The notes under the pieces: generated by a model
The model's input: the letters and a program-made list of their open reading frames with translations, nothing else
Database searches by the model: none
What the model was told of the DNA's origin: nothing
Made by a program: the position numbers and the translations under genes
In this document: in pieces, positions 1 through 7,209 of the stretch
Layout of the letters: every line of letters begins with the position of its first letter
How positions within the stretch are numbered: the stretch's first letter is position 1
Assembly: GCA_017619735.1 (NCBI GenBank)
Contig: JAFZRT010000041.1
Coordinates: 1 to 33,601 of the forward strand
Length of the DNA stretch: 33,601 nt
Direction of reading: 5' to 3'
From: Clostridia bacterium
GTDB taxonomy: Bacteria > Bacillota > Clostridia > Christensenellales > CAG-138

Positions 1-72
1 ACCCGAAGGGGGCTCGAACCCCTGACCTCCAGCGTGACAGGCTGGCATTCTAACCAACTGAACTACCGGGCC
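1..72 (-). tRNA. tRNA-Asp (GTC), 3' end cut by window edge
   Basis: Read on the minus strand, the cloverleaf starts GGCCCGGTAGTTCAG and has the anticodon loop CTGTCAC, so the anticodon is GTC (Asp). The T arm reads GGTTCGAGCC. The acceptor 5' strand GGCCCGG pairs with a 3' strand of which the last base, discriminator and CCA fall outside the window. It is the last gene in a four-tRNA transcript. Confidence 0.93.
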
Positions 73-87
73 GCGTTATTAAGTTGT

Positions 88-164
88 TGGTGGGCCTTCA
101 GGGACTCGAACCCCGGACCAATCGGTTATGAGCCGACCGCTCTGACCAACTGAGCTAAAGGCCC
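88..164 (-). tRNA. tRNA-Met (CAT), elongator type, CCA encoded
   Basis: The minus-strand sequence starts GGGCCTTTAGCTCAG, has anticodon loop CTCATAA (anticodon CAT), T arm GGTTCGAGTCC, and ends GGCCCA followed by genomic CCA (77 nt). The first acceptor base is a paired G, so it is not an initiator tRNA. The CAT anticodon could also be the lysidine-modified Ile2 tRNA, which sequence alone does not exclude. If it is elongator Met, its C34 would be the substrate of TmcAL, encoded at 3659. Confidence 0.88.
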
Positions 165-170
165 TTAAAA

Positions 171-245
171 TGGTGACCTCGAGGAGAATCGAACTCCTGT
201 TACCGCCGTGAAAGGGCGGTGTCTTGACCGCTTGACCACGAGGCC
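171..245 (-). tRNA. tRNA-Glu (TTC), CCA encoded
   Basis: The minus-strand sequence starts GGCCTCGTGGTCAAG. The anticodon stem CCGCC/GGCGG encloses loop CTTTCAC, anticodon TTC (Glu). The T arm is GAGTTCGATTCTC and the 3' end carries genomic CCA (75 nt). Six bases separate it from each neighbouring tRNA. Confidence 0.95.
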
Positions 246-251
246 ACAAAA

Positions 252-328
252 TGGTCGGGGTGAGAAGATTTGAACTTCCGGCCCCATGCTCCCAAAGCAC
301 GTGCGCTACCAGACTGCGCCACACCCCG
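252..328 (-). tRNA. tRNA-Pro (TGG), CCA encoded
   Basis: The minus-strand sequence starts CGGGGTGTGGCGCAG, which is characteristic of proline tRNAs. The anticodon loop TTTGGGA gives anticodon TGG. The T arm is AAGTTCAAATCTT and CCA is encoded (77 nt). It is the first gene after the promoter at 357-385. Confidence 0.95.
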
Positions 329-356
329 TTAGCGTCCGTTATTTGCGACGGGCTCT

Positions 357-385
357 ATTATACAGGCAATTTCAAAAAATGTCAA
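357..385 (-). promoter_or_regulatory. Perfect consensus sigma-A promoter of the tRNA cluster
   Basis: On the minus strand TTGACA (380-385) is followed after exactly 17 bases by TATAAT (357-362). Both hexamers are perfect. Transcription would start near 350, about 20 bases before tRNA-Pro, and read through all four tRNAs. Confidence 0.92.
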
Positions 386-447
386 CAACGATTTTTCGGA
401 TGCCCTTTATATATTCGGAACACGCGCCGGATAGATCCAAGCAAAGA

Positions 448-469
448 AGGGTACTTTTTACGGTACCCT
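448..469 (-). terminator. Candidate terminator after rpmF
   Basis: A 7-bp stem (agggtac at 448-454, gtaccct at 463-469) with an 8-base loop lies 29 bases past the rpmF stop. On the minus strand it is followed by TCTTTGCTT, a poor U-tract, so termination may be weak. Confidence 0.4.
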
Positions 470-497
470 ATCCGCTCAACTCCAAAGAAAAGATAGC

Positions 498-686
498 TTA
501 CTTCTCGTCTTTGTCCATGGCGATGATCTGCTCACCGTCATAGTAACCGCAGCTCTTGCAAACCCTGTGGGCAAGCTTCTTCGCGTGGCACTGAGGGCAC
601 TCTACGAGTGCGGGCGCGCTGATCTTCCAGTTAGCACGACGCTGATCACGCCTTGCCTTAGATGTTTTCCTTTTCGGGACTGCCAT
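498..686 (-). CDS. rpmF: 50S ribosomal protein L32
   Basis: The 62-residue protein starts MAVPKRKTSKARRDQRRANW, the classic L32 N-terminus, and has the zinc-ribbon pair CPQC (residues about 34-37) and CKSC (about 47-50), so it belongs to the cysteine-containing, zinc-binding form of L32. It is a small structural protein of the large ribosomal subunit. AGGAGG lies 8 bases before the ATG. The gene sits 12 bases downstream of yceD, the arrangement common across bacteria, and is probably co-transcribed with it from the promoter at 1260-1288. Confidence 0.97.
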   Translation of the reverse strand: MAVPKRKTSKARRDQRRANWKISAPALVECPQCHAKKLAHRVCKSCGYYDGEQIIAMDKDEK

Positions 687-698
687 AGTCTTATCCTC

Positions 699-1214
699 CT
701 AATCATCCTTCAACAGTTCTTTGAGCCCCTTCAGAGCGGCAAACGGATTGTCGTCTTCGGGAGGCGTGCAAGAGCACTGCGTATTGTTTAAGTTTGTGCC
801 GCAAACGGGACAAAGCCCTTTGCAGCCGGGTCTGCATAATCCGTACATCGGAGCGTTGAGCAGGACGAGATCCGATACCATCTTATCGAGGACGAGCACG
901 TCCCCGGTGTAAGAGTAGCAATCGAGCTCCTCCGCTTCCGCTTCCCCGACCCTCAGGAATCTTTCCGAGAAGTCGACGGAGAACGCTTCCGTGAATTCGT
1001 CGTTGCACTTCGTGCAGTTCATGAGCACCGCGGAGCTCAATGTGCCGCCGAGAGTGAATCCCTCTCCGTCGAAGGAATAGTTCACATCGACGCGCACCGG
1101 CTCTGTAAGCACGATCCTTCTGCCGTTAAGCTCCAGATCGTCAAAGCATCCCGTTAGTTCGGCATGCCCGACAGTGCCCGCAAGCTTCAACTCGGCTGCA
1201 ACGTTCAGTTCCAC
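699..1214 (-). CDS. yceD: YceD/DUF177 family protein (23S rRNA accumulation)
   Basis: This 171-residue protein has the layout of the YceD (DUF177, B. subtilis YlbN) family: a beta-rich N-terminal half, a CTKC motif near residue 68, and a cysteine cluster (CRPGCKGLCPVCG and a following CSC) near residues 127-150 that probably binds a metal. In other bacteria the family is needed for normal 23S rRNA accumulation and is nearly always encoded just upstream of rpmF, as here. The function is therefore inferred from family and context; the molecular activity is not known. The start is the ATG at 1214, 46 bases after the predicted -10. Confidence 0.88.
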   Translation of the reverse strand: MELNVAAELKLAGTVGHAELTGCFDDLELNGRRIVLTEPVRVDVNYSFDGEGFTLGGTLSSAVLMNCTKCNDEFTEAFSVDFSERFLRVGEAEAEELDCYSYTGDVLVLDKMVSDLVLLNAPMYGLCRPGCKGLCPVCGTNLNNTQCSCTPPEDDNPFAALKGLKELLKDD

Positions 1215-1259
1215 TATGCTTTCTCCACAGTATACGGATTCTACAGGACAACCTTATAC

Positions 1260-1288
1260 ATTTTAAGCGTTCGCATATAGAATGTCAA
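1260..1288 (-). promoter_or_regulatory. Promoter of yceD-rpmF, -35 inside the ackA terminator palindrome
   Basis: On the minus strand TTGACA (1283-1288, perfect -35) is followed after 17 bases by TAAAAT (1260-1265, five of six matches). The first four bases of the -35 (1285-1288) belong to the end of the 38-base palindrome that terminates the upstream ackA transcript. Confidence 0.75.
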
Positions 1289-1322
1289 CAGCAAAAGCAA
1301 ATATATTTGCTTTTGCTGTTGA
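1285..1322. terminator. Perfect 38-base palindrome, terminator downstream of ackA
   Basis: Bases 1285-1322 form a perfect palindrome with two 19-base arms and no loop, AT-rich in the centre with a GCTTTTGCTGTT-type arm. It starts 10 bases past the ackA stop codon. It can fold as a very stable hairpin on either strand. It lacks a long separate U-tract on the minus strand, so it may act as terminator, mRNA 3' stabiliser, or protein-binding site. The terminator role is inferred from position. Confidence 0.65.
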
Positions 1323-1332
1323 ACGATTACCG

Positions 1333-2541
1333 TCAATTATACGACCTTACGATGTTCGCGGTGTCCTTTGCGATCATCATTTCCTCGTCGGTGGGGATAA
1401 CGATGACCTTGACGCGGCTCTCGGGCTTGGAGATGACCTGCTCGCTTCCGCGGGGGCAGCTCATGTTGTAGTCCTCGTCGAATACGACGCCGAGATACTC
1501 CATGTCCTTCATGATGTTGGCGCGCATTGCGCGGTCGTTCTCGCCAACGCCGGCGGTGAATACGATGGCGTCGACGCCGTTCAGCGCGGCGGCATAAGCG
1601 CCGATGTACTTCTTTACCTTATAGGCGAAGGTCTCAAGCGCGATTGCGGCGCGCTTGTTGCCCTGCTTCGCGGCCTCGCCCAGATCGCGGAAGTCGCTGG
1701 ATACGCCGGAGATGCCGAGCATACCGCTCTTCTTGTTCATGTAGGTATCGATGCCGTTCCTGTCGAGATCGAGCTTCTTCATGAGGTAGGCCACGATCGC
1801 GGGGTCCATATCGCCGCAGCGGGTGCCCATGGGCAGACCCTCAAGAGGAGTGAAGCCCATCGAGGTATCTATGCACTTGCCGCCCTTTACCGCGGATACG
1901 GAGGAACCGTTGCCCAGATGGCAGGTGATGATCTTGGTATCGCTCGCGGGCTTGTCGAGATAGGTGAGCGCGCGGCCGGTGACGTAGGCGTGGCTCGTGC
2001 CGTGGAAGCCGTAGCGGCGGACCTTAAGGTCGGTGTACGCCTCATAGGGCAGGCCGTAAAGGAAGGCGTGCTCGGGCATGGTCTGATGGAAGGCGGTGTC
2101 GAACACGGCGACCATCGGGGTATCGGGCATTATCGCCTTGCAGGCGTTGATGCCCATGATGTTGGCGGGGTTGTGGAGAGGAGCGAGCTCGGAAAGATCC
2201 TCGATCTCCTTGATGACTTCTGGAGTAAGGAGAACGGACTTCGCGAACCTCTCGCCGCCGTGCACTACGCGATGACCGACTGCGTCGATCTCGCTCATGG
2301 ACTTGATGACGCCGCGTTCGGGATCGACGAGAGCGTCGAGCACGAGCTTGATGGCGTCGGTATGGTCCTTCATATTGCTGACGAGCTCATAGGGCTCCTT
2401 GCCCGTGGGCTTGTAGGTGAGCTTGCTGTTCTCGATGCCGATGCGCTCGCAAAGACCCTTTGCGATAACGTCGCCGCTGTCGACGTCGATGAGCTGATAC
2501 TTAAGGGAAGAGCTTCCCGCGTTGATGACCAGTATCTTCAT
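1333..2541 (-). CDS. ackA: Acetate kinase
   Basis: The 402-residue protein is full-length for acetate kinase, which makes ATP and acetate from acetyl phosphate and ADP in the cytoplasm. It begins [19 protein letters not shown] (ASKHA phosphate-1 loop) and contains [10 protein letters not shown] near residue 146, [10 protein letters not shown] near 208-217 and the signature [19 protein letters not shown] around 230-248. AAGGAG lies upstream of the ATG. It follows pta by 13 bases, the classic order, so the two genes form the substrate-level phosphorylation and acetate overflow route from acetyl-CoA. Confidence 0.98.
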   Translation of the reverse strand: MKILVINAGSSSLKYQLIDVDSGDVIAKGLCERIGIENSKLTYKPTGKEPYELVSNMKDHTDAIKLVLDALVDPERGVIKSMSEIDAVGHRVVHGGERFAKSVLLTPEVIKEIEDLSELAPLHNPANIMGINACKAIMPDTPMVAVFDTAFHQTMPEHAFLYGLPYEAYTDLKVRRYGFHGTSHAYVTGRALTYLDKPASDTKIITCHLGNGSSVSAVKGGKCIDTSMGFTPLEGLPMGTRCGDMDPAIVAYLMKKLDLDRNGIDTYMNKKSGMLGISGVSSDFRDLGEAAKQGNKRAAIALETFAYKVKKYIGAYAAALNGVDAIVFTAGVGENDRAMRANIMKDMEYLGVVFDEDYNMSCPRGSEQVISKPESRVKVIVIPTDEEMMIAKDTANIVRSYN

Positions 2542-2554
2542 TTCATGCTCCTTA

Positions 2555-3553
2555 TCAGAGGTTCTGCGCCTGAACGGCGGTGATGGCTACAACGGAGACT
2601 ACGTCCTCGATGCTGCAGCCGCGGGACAGGTCGTTGATGGGCTTTGCGAATCCCTGGCAGATGGGGCCGACAGCCGTAGCGCCCGCAAGACGCTGAACGA
2701 GCTTATAGCCGATGTTGCCCGCCTGGAGATCCGGGAAGACGAGTACGTTCGCCTTGCCGGCAACGGGACTGCCCGGGGACTTGAGCTGACCGACCTTCTC
2801 AACGAGAGCGGCGTCGGCCTGGAGCTCGCCGTCGATCATGAGGTCGGGAGCCAGTTCCTTTACCATGGCGGTAGCGGCGACGACCTTGTCGACGTTCTCA
2901 TGCTTTGCGGAGCCCTTGGTGGAGAAGCTGAGCATCGCTACCCTGGGATCGATACCGACGAGGTTCTTCGCGCTCTCGGCGGAGGATACGGCGATAGCGG
3001 CAAGCTGCTCCGCGGTGGGATCGATGTTGACAGCGCAGTCGGCGAATACCATAACGCCGTCGTCACCGTACGCCTTGTTGGGGATCTCCATAATGAAGCA
3101 GGAGGATACGGTGCTGATGCCCGGGGCCATCTTGATTATCTGGAGGCCGGGACGGAGGGTGTTGCCCGTGGTGTTGATAGCGCCGGCTACCATACCGTCG
3201 GCCTTGCCGTCCTTGATCATCATGCAGGCGAAGAAGAGCGGATCATGCATCATCTTGTTTGCCTTCTCCATATCGACGCCCTTGGCCTTGCGCATCTCAT
3301 AGAAGCGCTCGACGTATGTGTTGAAATCGGGGGAATTGACGGGATCGATGATACCTACGCCGGAAAGGTCCACATTGAACTTTTCGGCAACGGCGCGGAT
3401 CTCATCCTCATTGCCCATGAGGGAAATGTCCGCGATGCCCTCTTCGATAATGCGCTGAGCCGCCTGAACGGTGCGCTCCTCGGTACCTTCGGGAAGAAGT
3501 ATGTGCTTCTTCTCGCTCCTGGCCTTGGCCTTAATGCTGTCAATAACCGACAT
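2555..3553 (-). CDS. pta: Phosphate acetyltransferase
   Basis: This 332-residue protein is the short, single-domain form typical of Firmicutes. It interconverts acetyl-CoA and acetyl phosphate. The N-terminus (residues 1-30) has [18 protein letters not shown], and the C-terminal part has the PTA/PTB-family [20 protein letters not shown] and [25 protein letters not shown] lies upstream of the ATG. It is the first gene of the pta-ackA unit and is divergent from tmcAL. Confidence 0.98.
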   Translation of the reverse strand: MSVIDSIKAKARSEKKHILLPEGTEERTVQAAQRIIEEGIADISLMGNEDEIRAVAEKFNVDLSGVGIIDPVNSPDFNTYVERFYEMRKAKGVDMEKANKMMHDPLFFACMMIKDGKADGMVAGAINTTGNTLRPGLQIIKMAPGISTVSSCFIMEIPNKAYGDDGVMVFADCAVNIDPTAEQLAAIAVSSAESAKNLVGIDPRVAMLSFSTKGSAKHENVDKVVAATAMVKELAPDLMIDGELQADAALVEKVGQLKSPGSPVAGKANVLVFPDLQAGNIGYKLVQRLAGATAVGPICQGFAKPINDLSRGCSIEDVVSVVAITAVQAQNL

Positions 3554-3579
3554 TTTTTATATCTCCTTCCGAAAAATAG

Positions 3580-3608
3580 TTGACGGTCACATCAAATTAG
3601 ATTATAAC
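3580..3608 (+). promoter_or_regulatory. Promoter of tmcAL
   Basis: TTGACG (3580-3585) is followed after 17 bases by TATAAC (3603-3608). Each hexamer has five of six consensus bases. The predicted start is about 45 bases before the tmcAL ATG. Its -10 occupies nearly the same bases as the divergent pta -10. Confidence 0.65.
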
Positions 3609-3609
3609 A
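3601..3609 (-). promoter_or_regulatory. Extended -10 promoter of pta-ackA
   Basis: The minus strand reads TG-T-TATAAT, an extended -10 element with a perfect hexamer at 3601-3606. No good -35 is visible 16-18 bases upstream, which fits an extended -10 promoter. It overlaps the -10 of the divergent tmcAL promoter on the other strand. Confidence 0.6.
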
Positions 3610-3658
3610 TATGTGAATGGGTTTTGGCACTATCAAAATAATATAATTTGAGGTTTTT

Positions 3659-4864
3659 ATGAGGATCGCGGGCATTGCGGCGGAGTACAATCCGTTCCAC
3701 AACGGGCATAAATATCATATCGAGGAGACGAGGCGCCTCGCTCGGGCGGACAGGATCGCCGTCGTGATGAGCGGCAGTTTCGTCCAGCGCGGCGAGCCCG
3801 CCTGCGCCGACAAGTTCACGCGGGCTGAATGGGCCGTGACGAACGGTGCGGATATCGTGATCGAGCTGCCCGACGTGTTCGCGCTGTCCTGCGCGGAGCG
3901 ATTCGCGAAAGGCGCGGTGAGGATACTCGCCGGAGCGGGCCTTGCGGACGTGCTGTCCTTCGGCAGCGAGACGGGCAGCATGGAAAAGTTGAAGCTGGCG
4001 GCAGACAGTATCCCCGACCACGAGACGCTTGCAGAAGCCCTGAACGAGGGCAAGTCCTACCCGCGTGCCGTGGCTGAGACCTCCGGTTCCGACCTGTCCC
4101 CCAACGATATTCTTGCGGTCGAGTACATAAGAGCGGCCGAAAAGTACTGTCCCGATACGGAGCTTCTGGCGGTCAAGCGCGAGGGCGGCGGCTATTTGAG
4201 CAGTGAATTGGCTTCGGAATACAGCTCCGCCATGGCTATAAGGTCAGCGCTTTCCCGATACGGCGCGGAGACGAGGATGAGCCCCGCGGTGTTCGACGAG
4301 CTCAACAAGGCGCTGCCGCGGAACGTGCTCGACGGAGTTTCGGCCCTCATGCGCGAGGGAAGGTTCCCCGCGACCGCGGCCGGCCTTTCCGACGCGGTAT
4401 TGGCAAAGCTCCGCACAATGAGCCGCGAAGAGATAATGGACGTTCCCGAGGTCGGCGAGGGGCTTGAAAACCTGTTCCTGCGCGAGAGCATGAACGCGAG
4501 CGATGCAGACGAAATGCTGCGTGCGGTCAAGTCGAAGCGTTACACGATGGCGAGACTTAAGAGGATCGCGATGAACGCGCTGCTTGGCGTCACGAAGGAG
4601 CTGCAGGACGCCGCCGCAGAGGACGGAAGCGCTCTCTACGCAAGGGTGCTCGCGGTCAGGAAGGGCTCGGAGGATCTCCTCGAAAGGCTCGCGAACGGCT
4701 CGCGCATACCCGTCATAATAAAGGCGTCCGACAGGGAAGATCTCCCCCCGCTTGCAAAGATGATAGAGCGTATTTCCTCCAGAGCGCACAGCATCCGGGC
4801 CGTCGGCCAACCGTACGACAAGTCCGCATGTGACGACAGTTCTTTTCGGCTGATCGTCCGATAG
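3659..4864 (+). CDS. tmcAL: tRNA(Met) cytidine acetate ligase (TmcAL/YlbM family)
   Basis: The 401-residue protein starts with the nucleotidyltransferase-like signature GIAAEYNPFHNGHKYHI (residues 5-21), followed by SGSFVQRGEPACADKFTRAE, and matches the TmcAL family in length. Known members activate acetate with ATP and acetylate the wobble C34 of elongator tRNA-Met (ac4C). GAGG precedes the ATG by 6 bases. The gene is divergent from pta-ackA, whose product acetate is its substrate, and a tRNA-Met(CAT) gene lies 3.5 kb away. In Bacillus the gene (ylbM) sits next to ylbN-rpmF, the counterparts of yceD-rpmF here. A strong terminator follows at 4885-4917. Confidence 0.92.
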   Translation: MRIAGIAAEYNPFHNGHKYHIEETRRLARADRIAVVMSGSFVQRGEPACADKFTRAEWAVTNGADIVIELPDVFALSCAERFAKGAVRILAGAGLADVLSFGSETGSMEKLKLAADSIPDHETLAEALNEGKSYPRAVAETSGSDLSPNDILAVEYIRAAEKYCPDTELLAVKREGGGYLSSELASEYSSAMAIRSALSRYGAETRMSPAVFDELNKALPRNVLDGVSALMREGRFPATAAGLSDAVLAKLRTMSREEIMDVPEVGEGLENLFLRESMNASDADEMLRAVKSKRYTMARLKRIAMNALLGVTKELQDAAAEDGSALYARVLAVRKGSEDLLERLANGSRIPVIIKASDREDLPPLAKMIERISSRAHSIRAVGQPYDKSACDDSSFRLIVR

Positions 4865-4884
4865 TCATTATCCGTAACGAACGG

Positions 4885-4917
4885 GGCATATCCTGCAGCA
4901 TGGGATATGCCTTTTTT
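4885..4917 (+). terminator. Rho-independent terminator after tmcAL, overlapping the ylbJ start
   Basis: A 9-bp perfect stem (ggcatatcc 4885-4893, ggatatgcc 4903-4911) with a 9-base loop is followed by TTTTTT (4912-4917). The first ATG of the following gene (4900) lies in the loop, so this hairpin may also control that gene. Confidence 0.85.
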
Positions 4918-5949
4918 GTACTCATGCTCATTACGGCGCTTATGCTCATACCGTTCAGCGGGGCCGCCTGCGCCGGAGCCGCGGACGGGCTGCGGCTGTT
5001 TGCGCTGAACGTGCTCCCCTCCCTTTTCCCGTTCTTCGTCTGCGCGCATTATATGACCGGCGCGGGGATCACGCCGAAGCTCAAAAGGAGCGGCGGAGCG
5101 CTCGTTTTTTGCTGCTGCTCCGTAATGACCGCGATATGCGGGACCCCGTCCGCCGCGCTGTTATGCCGGGGCTTTTACGAAAGAGGTGAATTGAGTCGGC
5201 GCGGGTCATCCCTGCTCTGCGCCGTGCTCAATCAGACCGGGCCCGTGTTCATCGTATCGACCCTCGCATCCGGCTTTCTCGGGCAGAGGCGGCTCGCCTG
5301 GGCTTTCGCCATTTCGCACTACATACCGCCGCTTCTCGCCGCGTCACTATCCGGCCTATTTATTAAGCCGTCCGTGAAGTCCGCAGGCATGGAGTCGTCC
5401 TTTCGGAGCAGCGGACCTTTTTCTTTGTTCTCCCGTTCCGTCTCCGACGCCGTGACTACCTCCATGCGCGTGGGCGGCACAATCGTATTCTTTCGCGTGG
5501 TCCACTCCGTCATGCTGGCTGCGGGAGTTTTCTCATCCGTTCCGCCTGTCTGCGGAAGCGTGATGACGGGCCTTCTCGAGATGACGAACGGCGTTGAGCT
5601 GCTTTGCGCGGATCCGGTCAAACCGTCGCTCTGCCTTTGCGCTTTCCTGCTCTCCTTCGGCGGCGTGTGCATTTTCATACAGTCCAGGATGATTTTCCCG
5701 GAGCTGTCCGCCGGAGTTTATTTTCCGATGAAGCTCGCTTTGGGAGCCGTATCCTCCCTCATATTCCTGCTGGTCTATCCGTTGTTCTCGGGGAGCGCGG
5801 CTTCGTTCGGAAGCGGAGCGCAGGAGCTGACGCGCGGAGGCATGCGCGCCGCAGCGGAGCGTTCAGCCGCCGTCGTATGCTTTTCCGCTACAGCGTTCTT
5901 CACGATGGCAGCGTCGGCGATACTTGTGAGGACCATCAGGCGGAAATAA
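4900..5949 (+). CDS. ylbJ: YlbJ-like sporulation integral membrane protein
   Basis: This polytopic membrane protein (349 residues) carries the family signature near its start, ADGLRLFALNVLPSLFPFFV (about residues 28-47), then several hydrophobic segments (about 66-82, 103-125, 195-215, 245-262, 285-305, 325-345). YlbJ in Bacillus is needed for spore coat/cortex development; the role here is inferred. In Bacillus it also lies between coaD and ylbM, as here. The start is uncertain: ATG 4900 gives a complete first membrane segment but lies in the loop of a terminator with no clear ribosome binding site; ATG 4924 would shorten the segment. Confidence 0.8.
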   Translation: MGYAFFVLMLITALMLIPFSGAACAGAADGLRLFALNVLPSLFPFFVCAHYMTGAGITPKLKRSGGALVFCCCSVMTAICGTPSAALLCRGFYERGELSRRGSSLLCAVLNQTGPVFIVSTLASGFLGQRRLAWAFAISHYIPPLLAASLSGLFIKPSVKSAGMESSFRSSGPFSLFSRSVSDAVTTSMRVGGTIVFFRVVHSVMLAAGVFSSVPPVCGSVMTGLLEMTNGVELLCADPVKPSLCLCAFLLSFGGVCIFIQSRMIFPELSAGVYFPMKLALGAVSSLIFLLVYPLFSGSAASFGSGAQELTRGGMRAAAERSAAVVCFSATAFFTMAASAILVRTIRRK

Positions 5950-5972
5950 AGAAAGCCCGCCTGACGGCGGGC
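5946..5972 (-). terminator. Terminator of rsmD-coaD-coiled-coil transcript
   Basis: The stem gcccgcc (5955-5961) / ggcgggc (5966-5972) with loop TGAC is followed on the minus strand by TTTCTTTATTT. It lies 27 bases past the stop of the coiled-coil gene, and its U-tract overlaps the ylbJ stop codon region on the other strand, so it may also stop transcripts from the left inefficiently. Confidence 0.8.
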
Positions 5973-5998
5973 AAGAATCAACAAAGATCACGCAGAGA

Positions 5999-6736
5999 TC
6001 ACTCGTCCTCGTCGATCTCCTCATCCTCATTCTTTTTCTTGCGCTTGAAGAGGCCGAAGAATCCTCCGGTGCCTTCCTCTTCTTCGGCGGCCTTTGCCTT
6101 TTCGGCTTCCTCCTCCTTGGCTTTCGCCTCCTCGGGGGAATCGTTGAAATCGGGCTTGGGCACTACGCCGAGATCCTTGCGGTTGATCTCGACAACCTCG
6201 TAATAATCCTCAAGGAACTGCATGAGGGAGCCCAGAACGCCGTCGGCGTAGGTCTTCGCGTTGTCGTAGACCTTCTTGGCGTTGTACTCCGCCTTGCGCT
6301 CCAGGAGGTTCGCACGGCGCTCTGCCTCGGCCATGATGGAGTGCTCGTCGATGAGCTCCTCGCGCTTTGCCTCAGCCTCGGCGACGATGCTGCTGGCGTT
6401 CGCCTCCGCGGTGGTGATGATATTGTTCTTCTTGGTCTCCGCCTCGCTGACGATGGCGTCAGCCCTCGCCTGAGCGTTGTCGACAAGCTCCGCAGCGTAG
6501 TTTTCCGCCTTGGAGGTGATGTTCTTCGCGTCGGAAATGATGCTGTCGGCCTTGCGGACGTCCTCGGGGATGGTGACCTTCAGGTCGCCGAGGAGGTTAT
6601 AGATCTCATCGATGTCGACTATGCGCCTGTCGGTGTTGCCGCCGAAGCGGGGCGCGGGGCTGGATTCGATGATCTCCTCAAGTTCGTTGATCTTTTCAAG
6701 ACTCAGGACTACATTGGGATCCGTGTTCTTTGCCAT
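5999..6736 (-). CDS. Coiled-coil protein resembling ATPase subunit B/H
   Basis: The chosen start ATG (6736) gives 245 residues; AGGAG lies 9 bases upstream, while a GTG at 6742 would be only 3 bases from it. Residues about 65-165 form a long alanine/glutamate-rich coiled coil with A.A.A..IV..AE heptads like V-type ATPase subunit H or F-type subunit b. A lysine/glutamate-rich stretch follows, then GGFFGLFKRKKK and a very acidic tail. No enzymatic motif or membrane segment is visible. Proteins of this type follow coaD in some clostridia and are annotated only as ATPase-like; the function is unknown. The start overlaps the coaD end closely, so the genes are translationally linked. Confidence 0.7.
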   Translation of the reverse strand: MAKNTDPNVVLSLEKINELEEIIESSPAPRFGGNTDRRIVDIDEIYNLLGDLKVTIPEDVRKADSIISDAKNITSKAENYAAELVDNAQARADAIVSEAETKKNNIITTAEANASSIVAEAEAKREELIDEHSIMAEAERRANLLERKAEYNAKKVYDNAKTYADGVLGSLMQFLEDYYEVVEINRKDLGVVPKPDFNDSPEEAKAKEEEAEKAKAAEEEEGTGGFFGLFKRKKKNEDEEIDEDE

Positions 6737-6738
6737 AT

Positions 6739-7209
6739 TCACTCTCTCCTTAGTATTATATGATCAGCATTCGGTACAAGTCCATCAATGCCAATTCCGA
6801 TTTTGATAAGCTGCCTTACAAGGCTGGAGCTTATGTGCGCGTGCTCGCCCTTCGAGATGAGATAAAGCGTCGATATCTCGGGAGCTATGCGCGTGTTGAC
6901 CGCTTCGAGCATTGCCTCATACTCGACGTCGGAGCCGTTCCTCAGGCCCCTTATTATGACGTTCGCGCCGACGCTGCGGCAGTAGTCGACAAGAAGGCCG
7001 GAGCTCGCGTCCGCGACTGCGTTGGGGATATCCTTTATGGCGTCCCTGATAAGCTCCAGACGCTCCTCGACGGTGAATTCGCTTCCCTTGCCGGGATTGT
7101 CGAGTATCGCGACGTAGACCTTGTCAAACACCTGCGCGGCGCGCCTCACAATATCGAGATGCCCGATAGTCACGGGATCGAAGCTGCCCGGGAAAACCGC
7201 TGTACTCAT
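6739..7209 (-). CDS. coaD: Phosphopantetheine adenylyltransferase
   Basis: The 156-residue protein has the nucleotidyltransferase motif FPGSFDPVTIGHLDI (residues 6-20, with the T/HxGH site at 14-17), the IIRGLRNGSDVEYE segment near 84-97 and the C-terminal HISSSLVRQL. It adds AMP to 4'-phosphopantetheine in coenzyme A synthesis. Its ATG overlaps the rsmD stop (ATGA), an arrangement conserved in Firmicutes (ylbH-ylbI). Confidence 0.97.
   Translation of the reverse strand: MSTAVFPGSFDPVTIGHLDIVRRAAQVFDKVYVAILDNPGKGSEFTVEERLELIRDAIKDIPNAVADASSGLLVDYCRSVGANVIIRGLRNGSDVEYEAMLEAVNTRIAPEISTLYLISKGEHAHISSSLVRQLIKIGIGIDGLVPNADHIILRRE

Noticed and set aside
1282..2583. Long plus-strand open frame of 433 codons across ackA
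   Set aside because: It is antisense to ackA, has no family features and is typical of GC-rich shadow frames; the minus strand has the acetate kinase motifs.
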